This document shows, piece after piece, positions 1 to 4,459 of a stretch of 8,702 nt of DNA (position 1 is its first letter; every line of letters starts with the position of its first letter). The stretch covers positions 1 to 8,702 of the forward strand of contig CAKRPM010000043.1 in NCBI GenBank assembly GCA_934378025.1. The letters are read 5' to 3'. The position numbers and the translations under genes are program-made. The notes under the pieces are model-generated. The model had not been told where the DNA came from and searched no databases. It saw nothing but the letters and a program-made list of their open reading frames with translations. The stretch is from an uncultured Eubacteriales bacterium. GTDB taxonomy: Bacteria > Bacillota > Clostridia > Oscillospirales > QAKW01.

Positions 1-1
1 G

Positions 2-79
2 ATCGGTACGGTGCTCTGCATCATTTCCGGCGCCACCTATTTGATCGGCGCAAAGGGTTATATCAATCCGAAAAAATAA
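2..79 (+). CDS. C-terminal end of a membrane protein, probably phosphatidylglycerophosphate synthase
   Basis: Only the last 25 codons and the TAA stop are in the window; the start lies to the left. The residues are one hydrophobic helix (GTVLCIISGATYLI) followed by a short polar tail ending NPKK. In the PgsA branch of the CDP-alcohol phosphatidyltransferase family the protein ends in just this way: a last membrane helix carrying an SG..Y motif and then a short basic tail. PgsA joins glycerol-3-phosphate to CDP-diacylglycerol in phospholipid synthesis. The match rests on a short, low-complexity stretch, so another polytopic membrane protein is possible. No terminator hairpin is visible between this stop and the next promoter, which starts 5 bases later, so some read-through into the T-box leader could occur. 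Confidence 0.45.
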   Translation: MGTVLCIISGATYLIGAKGYINPKK

Positions 80-83
80 GGAC

Positions 84-112
84 TTGCAAATTCTCTTTAA
101 ATAACATATAAT
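84..112 (+). promoter_or_regulatory. Sigma-A type promoter of the cysE-cysS T-box leader
   Basis: A -35 box TTGCAA (84-89) and a perfect -10 box TATAAT (107-112) are separated by 17 bases. The expected start is near 119, just upstream of the first T-box helix at 130. The position fits a transcript that begins with the whole riboswitch. Confidence 0.7.
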
Positions 113-117
113 AGGAT

Positions 118-350
118 AAAAGCGATGACCTTCGAAAAAGTAGGCAATCAACGCTCGGTGCAGAGAGCTGCGGACAAAGGCTGTAATCCGCGGTACGGGC
201 AGAGGGCTGAAACTGCGTCGAAGAAAAGCTGCGGATGCGTCAGTATTCGCCGGGGAAGGCCCGTTATCAATTGACGAGAAAAAATGAGAGTGGAACCGAG
301 CAAAAGAAATTGCGCCTCTTGTCCCCGACGGGACAGGGGCGTTTTTTATT
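118..350 (+). ncRNA. T-box riboswitch responding to tRNA-Cys
   Basis: This leader senses uncharged tRNA-Cys and lets transcription continue into cysE-cysS when cysteine charging is low. The base helix of stem I is CTTCGA (130-135) with TCGAAG (218-223). The loop above it has AGTA (139-142) on the 5' side and GAA (209-211) before the specifier TGC (214-216), a Cys codon followed by one purine, as usual. The AG-rich bulge AGAGAG lies at 162-167, below a 7-bp distal helix (168-174 with 187-193). A stem III-like helix pairs 231-236 with 245-250. The T-box bulge TGGAACC is at 291-297; TGGA is complementary to UCCA, the acceptor end of tRNA-Cys with its U discriminator. AGAG (287-290) can pair with CTCT (316-319) to form the antiterminator, which excludes the terminator below. 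Confidence 0.93.
313..347 (+). terminator. Regulated intrinsic terminator of the Cys T-box
   Basis: The arms 313-325 and 330-341 form a G+C-rich helix with one bulged base and the loop CGAC. A run of six T follows at 342-347. The 5' arm contains CTCT (316-319), the antiterminator partner, so the two folds exclude each other. This is the off state when tRNA-Cys is charged. Confidence 0.9.
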
Positions 351-433
351 ATATTTCCGTTGCAGCCGATGGACCGCCGACGGAATTTCGGGGGAATTTG
401 CCGAATATTTTTCGGCAGAGGGGAGACAGAGCT

Positions 434-1081
434 ATGTTTGAAAATTTAAAATATGAGATACAGGTTGTGAAAAACAACGACCCCGCCGCGCGCAGCAGCG
501 CCGAAATCTTTTTTTTGTATAATGGATTTAAGGCGGTGCGGGCGTACCGCAGGGCGCACAAATTGTATTTAAAAGGGCATTTCTTTTTGGCGCGTTGGGT
601 CAGCCAGCGGGCAAAATTTAAAACCGGGGTGGAAATTCACCCTGCCGCCAAAATCGGAAAAGGGCTTTTTATTGATCACGGAACCGGCGTTGTCATCGGA
701 GAAACCACCGAAATCGGTGACAATTGTGTGATTTACCAGGGCGTCACGCTCGGCGGAACGGGCAAACAGACCGGGAAGCGGCATCCGACGTTGGGCAACA
801 ATGTCATGGTCGGCGCGGGCGCAAAGGTATTGGGTCCGTTTCGTGTGGGCAATAATGTAAAGATTGCCGCAGGCGCTGTGGTATTGGACGAAATTCCCGA
901 TAATGCAACGGCAGTCGGCGTTCCCGCACGTGTGGTGCGGCTGGATGGCGCGCCGGTGCAGCAGGATTTGGATCAAACGCATTTTGCCGATCCGATCAGT
1001 CAAGAGTTGTGCCGTCTGAAAGCGGTTACAGAACGTTTGCAAAAACAAGTAGAGGAGTTAAAAGGTCATGAAACTTTATAA
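434..1081 (+). CDS. cysE: Serine O-acetyltransferase
   Basis: The enzyme acetylates L-serine with acetyl-CoA to O-acetylserine, the committed step of cysteine synthesis in the cytoplasm. The product has 215 residues, a compact form of the family common in Firmicutes. An alpha-helical N-terminal part (about 1-62) is followed by a left-handed beta-helix of hexapeptide repeats (about 65-170). The expected catalytic residues are visible: Asp81-His82 in IDHGTGVVIGE and His117 in GKRHPTLG. The C-terminal tail (about 190-215) is charged and looks coiled-coil. I chose the ATG at 434 because the purine-rich GGGGAGA (about 419-425) precedes it and because the in-frame ATG at 284 lies inside the T-box, upstream of the terminator. 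The gene overlaps cysS by 14 bases, so the two are probably translationally coupled and share T-box control. The last residues are HETL, without the C-terminal isoleucine that docks into cysteine synthase in well-studied enzymes. Confidence 0.96.
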   Translation: MFENLKYEIQVVKNNDPAARSSAEIFFLYNGFKAVRAYRRAHKLYLKGHFFLARWVSQRAKFKTGVEIHPAAKIGKGLFIDHGTGVVIGETTEIGDNCVIYQGVTLGGTGKQTGKRHPTLGNNVMVGAGAKVLGPFRVGNNVKIAAGAVVLDEIPDNATAVGVPARVVRLDGAPVQQDLDQTHFADPISQELCRLKAVTERLQKQVEELKGHETL

Positions 1082-2462
1082 TACGCTTACCCGTCAAAAG
1101 GAAGAGTTTAAGGAAATCAAAGAGGGAGTCGTAACGATTTATTCTTGCGGACCTACCGTTTACAATTTGTTTCATATCGGCAACGCCCGTCCGTTTATCA
1201 CGTTTGATTTGCTGCGCCGCTATCTGGAGTATCGCGGCAAGAAAGTAAAGTTTGTGCAAAACTTTACGGATATTGACGATAAGATGATCAATAAGGCGAA
1301 TGCCGAAGGGATCACCGTGCAGGAATTGGGCGACCGCTATATTGCCGAATATTACAAAGACGCCGAGGGTCTCGGCGTACATAAAGCGACGCTGCATCCC
1401 CGTGCCACGGAATGTATTGACGATATCATAAAAATGGTGCAAACGCTGGAAGAAAAGGGATACGCCTATGCCGTGGACGGCGATGTGTATTTCCGTACCA
1501 AAAAGTTTTCGTCGTACGGAAAGCTCTCCCATCATCCGTTGGATGAATTGGAAAGCGGCGCACGTATCGACGTGGATGACCGCAAGGAAGATCCGATGGA
1601 TTTTGCACTTTGGAAAGCGCAAAAAGCGGGCGAACCGGGCTGGCCCTCCCCGTGGGGTGTGGGTCGACCGGGCTGGCACATTGAATGTTCTGTCATGGCC
1701 GGGAAGTATTTGGGCAAAACCATTGATATTCATTGCGGCGGCGTCGATTTGATTTTTCCGCATCATGAAAACGAGATTGCGCAAAGCGAATGTGCAAACG
1801 GCTGCGAATTTGCGCATTATTGGCTGCATAACGGTCATATCAATGTGGATAACCGCAAAATGAGTAAATCATTGGGGAATTTCTTTACGGTGCGGGACGC
1901 GGCGGAAAAATACGGCTACGAGACCATTCGGTTTTTCATGCTGTCCTCGCAGTACCGCAGCCCGATCAATTATTCGGCGGATGCGCTCGAGGCGGCCGGC
2001 GCCGGGTTGGATCGGCTGTACACCGCAAAAAATAACGTGCTTTTCGAAATTAAAAACGCAGGGCAGACGAAGCTGCGGCCCGATGAGGAGATCGCGCCGT
2101 TTTTAAAATATAAAGAGCTGTTTTGCGAAAAAATGGATGATGATTTAAATACGGCGGATGCCATCAGCGTTTTGTTCGATATGGCAAAGGCCATGAATAT
2201 TCTCGTCGAACAGCCGCACAGTGCCGCCTTTTTGACGCAGGTATTGGAAATTTATGACGAACTGTCCGGTGTGCTCGGACTGTTGCAGAGCCGCAGAGAA
2301 GTGAAAATTCCGCCCGAAATTCAGGCATTGGTGGCACAGCGCGCCGAAGCACGCGCGGCCAAGGACTGGGCGAAGGCCGATGAAATTCGTGATCGGCTGA
2401 CGGAACTCGGCGTCATTGTGGAGGATACCAAGGACGGCGCCAAAGTGTTGATGAAACAATAA
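1068..2462 (+). CDS. cysS: Cysteinyl-tRNA synthetase
   Basis: This class I synthetase charges tRNA-Cys with cysteine in the cytoplasm. The product has 464 residues, normal for the family. The HIGH signature appears as HIGN at 36-39 and the KMSKS loop is exact at 264-268. The zinc site that recognises the cysteine thiol is complete: Cys27, Cys207, His232 and Glu236, matching Cys28, Cys209, His234 and Glu238 of the Escherichia coli enzyme. The helical tRNA-binding part follows, ending in a stretch typical of the family (AKDWAKADEIRDRL, about 440). The start at 1068 is preceded by GAGGAG (1052-1057) inside cysE, and the reading frames overlap by 14 bases. Control by the upstream T-box makes sense, since its own product consumes the sensed tRNA. 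No good rightward terminator follows; the hairpins after the stop carry their T runs on the other strand. Confidence 0.98.
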   Translation: MKLYNTLTRQKEEFKEIKEGVVTIYSCGPTVYNLFHIGNARPFITFDLLRRYLEYRGKKVKFVQNFTDIDDKMINKANAEGITVQELGDRYIAEYYKDAEGLGVHKATLHPRATECIDDIIKMVQTLEEKGYAYAVDGDVYFRTKKFSSYGKLSHHPLDELESGARIDVDDRKEDPMDFALWKAQKAGEPGWPSPWGVGRPGWHIECSVMAGKYLGKTIDIHCGGVDLIFPHHENEIAQSECANGCEFAHYWLHNGHINVDNRKMSKSLGNFFTVRDAAEKYGYETIRFFMLSSQYRSPINYSADALEAAGAGLDRLYTAKNNVLFEIKNAGQTKLRPDEEIAPFLKYKELFCEKMDDDLNTADAISVLFDMAKAMNILVEQPHSAAFLTQVLEIYDELSGVLGLLQSRREVKIPPEIQALVAQRAEARAAKDWAKADEIRDRLTELGVIVEDTKDGAKVLMKQ

Positions 2463-2491
2463 AAAACGGCCGACCGTTTTATACGGTCGGC
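2461..2491 (-). terminator. Second leftward terminator, touching the cysS stop
   Basis: A perfect 8-bp helix (2469-2476 with 2484-2491) has a 7-base loop. Read leftward it is followed within two bases by six T (2466 to 2461). Read rightward it has no T run, only TCAAAAAA, so it is a poor terminator for cysS. It lies just past the other leftward terminator and may be a backup for the small membrane-protein gene; as a bare hairpin it could still protect the cysS 3' end. Confidence 0.6.
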
Positions 2492-2504
2492 TCAAAAAAC
2501 CAAT

Positions 2505-2532
2505 AAAAAAGGCGCGCTCCGCAGAGCGCGCC
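2505..2532 (-). terminator. Leftward intrinsic terminator of the 55-residue membrane-protein gene
   Basis: A perfect 9-bp, almost all G+C helix (2511-2519 with 2524-2532, loop CGCA) is followed leftward by six T (2510 to 2505). It sits 13 bases past the stop of the small minus-strand gene. Its T run is on the minus strand only, so its direction is clear. Confidence 0.85.
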
Positions 2533-2545
2533 TACCGAAAAGCCA

Positions 2546-2713
2546 TTACATTTCAGGCACATCGGGAAATTCTTCGGCGTATTCGTAATTTGTTTTTTGC
2601 AGTTTCAAAATTCCCTTCTTGTTCAAATAATACAAGACGGTAATCACAGCGCCGACGGCCGCAGCCACACCGGCAACAATGGCAATAACGGTTGCACATG
2701 AATTCTTTTTCAT
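2546..2713 (-). CDS. Small single-pass membrane protein of unknown function (55 residues)
   Basis: I do not recognise a family. The frame encodes 55 residues. A short basic start (MKKNSC) is followed by a strongly hydrophobic helix rich in Ala, Val and Gly (about 7-30), a basic stretch (NKKGILKLQK, 31-40) and an acidic, Tyr-containing tail (NYEYAEEFPDVPEM). By the positive-inside rule the short basic N-terminus and the basic stretch after the helix give a mixed signal, so topology is open. It is very likely real: a perfect AAGGAGGA (2728 to 2721) precedes the ATG by 7 bases, a good promoter lies upstream, and a strong leftward terminator lies 13 bases past the stop. It forms its own short transcription unit, convergent with cysS. 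A lipoprotein is unlikely, because Cys6 comes before the helix. Confidence 0.82.
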   Translation of the reverse strand: MKKNSCATVIAIVAGVAAAVGAVITVLYYLNKKGILKLQKTNYEYAEEFPDVPEM

Positions 2714-2754
2714 TTTAAAATCCTCCTTGCAAATAAGAAAAACTTTCTATGCTT

Positions 2755-2783
2755 ATTATAACCGTAAAAAAATAAAAAATCAA
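2755..2783 (-). promoter_or_regulatory. Sigma-A type promoter of the 55-residue membrane-protein gene
   Basis: Read leftward, TTGATT (2783 to 2778) and a perfect TATAAT (2760 to 2755) are 17 bases apart. The spacer is mostly T. Predicted transcription starts near 2748, giving a leader of about 35 bases. An 8-bp inverted repeat brackets the -35 box and spacer. Confidence 0.75.
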
Positions 2784-2797
2784 CCTACATTACGGTT
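2760..2797. repeat. Inverted repeat bracketing the small-gene promoter
   Basis: AACCGTAA (2760-2767) and TTACGGTT (2790-2797) are perfect inverted copies 22 bases apart. The left copy touches the -10 box and the right copy lies just upstream of the -35 box on the minus strand. It could be an operator, or a hairpin: six T follow on the plus strand (2796-2801), but a 22-base loop is long for a terminator. Confidence 0.45.
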
Positions 2798-2806
2798 TTT
2801 TCATCA

Positions 2807-3250
2807 TCAATTTTTCGGTTTCAGCACGATTTTGTACATCGCCAGAAAATACAGCACCTCGCTGCATAAAACGGTCAGCATGTTCAAAACGGCCGCGCTG
2901 CCGATCATCAATCCCAACAGGTCGACGACGATCAGGCGGATCAATCCGATCACAATGCCGCACATAATAAATTTCATGCTTTGCATCATCCAGGTATATT
3001 TATCGTCGCCTCGTTGCCGCCAAACCCAAAGCTTGCAGACAACAAAATATGGAAGCGCCCAAAATAAAAACGAAAACGCGCTTTGATATGCTTTAAAAAA
3101 GGGAACCAAATTATAAATAAAGGTGGCCAGGACCCACTGCCAAATCTCACCGATCAGCACAACGGTAAGATATCGCATGATTTCCTTTTGATGGGTGGCG
3201 ATGTAATCTAACAGGCGATCCTCCCGTTGGCGTTGCGTTGTATTTTTCAT
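2807..3250 (-). CDS. Four-helix integral membrane protein, possibly GtrA-like
   Basis: The product is 147 residues and very hydrophobic, with four likely membrane helices at about 28-49, 56-77, 92-117 and 119-139. The N-terminus (1-25) is charged and soluble. The second helix runs into KLWVWRQRGDDK, like the helix 2 border (N-[KR]-x-W-x-F) of GtrA-family proteins, which take part in moving or modifying lipid-linked sugars. The fourth helix ends in YKIVLK, also GtrA-like. The match is by eye and no catalytic residues are known for the family, so function is open. The ATG at 3250 is preferred over the one at 3259: AGAAAGG (3266 to 3260) abuts the upstream ATG but lies 9 bases before the downstream one. 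No clear terminator separates it from the small membrane-protein gene, 93 bases downstream, so read-through is possible. Confidence 0.75.
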   Translation of the reverse strand: MKNTTQRQREDRLLDYIATHQKEIMRYLTVVLIGEIWQWVLATFIYNLVPFFKAYQSAFSFLFWALPYFVVCKLWVWRQRGDDKYTWMMQSMKFIMCGIVIGLIRLIVVDLLGLMIGSAAVLNMLTVLCSEVLYFLAMYKIVLKPKN

Positions 3251-3281
3251 GAACTGCATCCTTTCTGTTTTCCTATCTTCT

Positions 3282-3287
3282 ATTATA
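3282..3287 (-). promoter_or_regulatory. Candidate -10 box of the four-helix membrane-protein gene
   Basis: Read leftward, TATAAT (3287 to 3282) lies about 31 bases before the chosen start codon. No good -35 box is seen; TTTTCT (3310 to 3305), 17 bases upstream, is the best. The palindrome AAAAGGCCTTTT (3307-3318) overlaps that position. Confidence 0.45.
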
Positions 3288-3306
3288 AATGCTTTTTAAG
3301 AAAAAG

Positions 3307-3318
3307 AAAAGGCCTTTT
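3307..3318. promoter_or_regulatory. Palindrome between divergent promoters, candidate operator
   Basis: AAAAGGCCTTTT is a perfect 12-base palindrome lying between two outward-facing TATAAT boxes (3287 to 3282 leftward, 3345-3350 rightward). A protein bound here could affect both genes. It may also be chance in an A+T-rich stretch. Confidence 0.3.
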
Positions 3319-3344
3319 TCTCAAACAACCGGCCGAAAGTTTTT

Positions 3345-3350
3345 TATAAT
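3345..3350 (+). promoter_or_regulatory. Candidate -10 box of the apbE leader
   Basis: TATAAT is perfect. The -35 region is weak (CAAACA, 3322-3327, three of six bases match at a 17-base spacing). Predicted start near 3357, directly at the first leader hairpin. No other promoter-like sequence is evident before apbE. Confidence 0.45.
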
Positions 3351-3353
3351 AGA

Positions 3354-3384
3354 AAAAGGAAGCCTTTTACAAGGCTTCCCTTTT
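3354..3384. other. Strong hairpin at the predicted 5' end of the apbE leader
   Basis: A perfect 9-bp helix (3358-3366 with 3371-3379, loop TTAC) extends by A-T pairs (3354-3357 with 3381-3384) past one bulged C. Read rightward it is followed by only four T. Read leftward it is followed by TTTTT, but no leftward gene lies upstream of it. I favour a 5' stabilising hairpin; a weak bidirectional terminator is the alternative. Confidence 0.55.
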
Positions 3385-3400
3385 CCAAAATAGGAGAATG

Positions 3401-3472
3401 ATGAAAAAAAGTGGTGCTTATGCACCGATAACAGTTGCTCAGGCTGTTATCTATTTGTACTATACCAGATAG
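3401..3472 (+). CDS. Possible 23-codon leader peptide upstream of apbE
   Basis: The frame encodes 23 residues, starting MKKSGAYAP and ending YLYYTR, with four Tyr, three of them in the last six residues. AGGAG (3392-3396) precedes the ATG at 3401 by four bases; an in-frame ATG at 3398 is too close to it. The stop lies 42 bases before apbE. Two hairpins fall inside the frame: GGTGC with GCACC (3413-3426) and GATAACAG with CTGTTATC (3427-3451). Ribosome movement here would open them. I do not recognise the peptide. It could be a regulatory upstream frame, a small membrane peptide, or chance within a non-coding leader RNA. Confidence 0.35.
   Translation: MKKSGAYAPITVAQAVIYLYYTR
3413..3451 (+). 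promoter_or_regulatory. Two directly adjacent hairpins in the apbE leader
   Basis: GGTGC (3413-3417) pairs with GCACC (3422-3426) over the loop TTAT. With no gap, GATAACAG (3427-3434) pairs with CTGTTATC (3444-3451) over a 9-base loop. No T run follows, so this is not a terminator. Two stacked hairpins suggest a folded leader RNA. It does not match any riboswitch class I know. Confidence 0.45.
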
Positions 3473-3483
3473 AAAACGGCTAT

Positions 3484-3504
3484 TTGTTAAGAAATTATGA
3501 ACAA
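3484..3504 (+). promoter_or_regulatory. Inverted repeat running into the apbE ribosome binding site
   Basis: TTGTTAA (3484-3490) and TGAACAA (3498-3504) are inverted copies with one mismatch and a 7-base spacer. The right arm shares its last two bases with AAGGTG (3503-3508), the apbE ribosome binding site. It could limit translation as a weak hairpin or be a protein site. Confidence 0.35.
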
Positions 3505-3514
3505 GGTGTAAACA

Positions 3515-4459
3515 ATGAAAAAAACATGGCTTTTTTTGCCTATTTTTGTCATTTTCAGTCTTTTTTCGTCTTGTGCACCTGCTCAAAACGGCCGATATAC
3601 CATTGTCGGCCAATTTGATACGGTGATCGAGGTGATTGCGCCTGACGGACAGAAACAGGCGGAGCAATACGGCAAGCAAGCGGAAGCGTTGCTTAAAACC
3701 TGGCATAAGCTGTGCGACGCCTACCATGCCTACGACAATGTGACCGGGATTTATGCAATCAATCATGCCGGAGGCGCCTGGGTCGACGTCGAGCGGCCGC
3801 TTTTTGATTTGTTGTCCTTTGGGCTTTCCGGTTATGAAAAAACCGACGGCGCGGTAAATCTTGTGGGCGGTGCGGTTACCAAACTGTGGAAAAATGTCAG
3901 CGTGCCGCCGGATAAAGAGGCGGTTATGCGGGCGCTGGAGCATATCGCGCCCGAAAACCTGGAGCTGGACGAAAAAAATCTGCGGGTTCGCCTGTCCGAC
4001 GCCGAGGCGCAACTGGATGTGGGCGCCTTTGCAAAAGGATATGCACTCGAACAGGTGGCGAAGGTTTTGGAGGCGGACGGATTTTCCGGCGTTTTAAACG
4101 CCACCTCGTCTGTACGGTGCGTCGGAGATTATACGGCGCATGTAGGGGTCGGCGATCCGATAAAGGGCGGCTATGATCAGGTGGCGGCGCTCTGCCAAAC
4201 GGCATTGGCGACCAGCGGCACCAATCAGCGATATTTTACATATCAGGGCAAAAACTATCATCATATTATCGATTTTACAACCGGATTTCCTTCGGAAAGC
4301 GGCGTGATACAAGCCAGTGTGGTTTGCGATGACGCGGGGCTGGCCGATTTGTACGCAACGGCGGCGGTAATCAACGGAAAAAGCAATGTGCCGGCGCTGT
4401 TGTATCTTGAAGACGGGCAAACAAAAACAGTGGAGGGATGGCAAGATGTTACCAAGTAG
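3515..4459 (+). CDS. apbE: FAD:protein FMN transferase, lipoprotein
   Basis: ApbE enzymes cut FAD and attach FMN covalently to a Thr or Ser of partner flavoproteins such as RnfG, RnfD or NqrC, outside the membrane. The product has 314 residues, usual for the family. A signal peptide (1-19) ends in a lipobox with Cys20 (LFSSC), so the enzyme should be lipid-anchored on the outer face of the membrane. Family motifs are in order: LDVGAFAKGYALE (167-179), ATSG (232-235), YHHIIDFTTGFPS (248-260) and the metal-binding DDAGLADLYATA (272-283). The start at 3515 has AAGGTG (3503-3508) at a six-base spacing. The gene overlaps alr by 14 bases. No flavoprotein partner is in the window, so its target must be encoded elsewhere. 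It follows a structured leader of about 155 bases. Confidence 0.93.
   Translation: MKKTWLFLPIFVIFSLFSSCAPAQNGRYTIVGQFDTVIEVIAPDGQKQAEQYGKQAEALLKTWHKLCDAYHAYDNVTGIYAINHAGGAWVDVERPLFDLLSFGLSGYEKTDGAVNLVGGAVTKLWKNVSVPPDKEAVMRALEHIAPENLELDEKNLRVRLSDAEAQLDVGAFAKGYALEQVAKVLEADGFSGVLNATSSVRCVGDYTAHVGVGDPIKGGYDQVAALCQTALATSGTNQRYFTYQGKNYHHIIDFTTGFPSESGVIQASVVCDDAGLADLYATAAVINGKSNVPALLYLEDGQTKTVEGWQDVTK

Noticed and set aside
284..433. N-terminal extension of cysE from the ATG at 284
   Set aside because: It would start inside the T-box antiterminator and run through the terminator. It has no ribosome binding site, and the family similarity begins at the ATG at 434.
235..441. 68-codon plus-strand frame in the cysE leader
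   Set aside because: It overlaps the T-box stem III, terminator and the cysE start, has no ribosome binding site, and its product has no recognisable features.
2679..3086. 135-codon plus-strand frame
   Set aside because: It is antisense to the four-helix membrane-protein gene and to the start of the small minus-strand gene, has no ribosome binding site, and has a composition typical of shadow frames.
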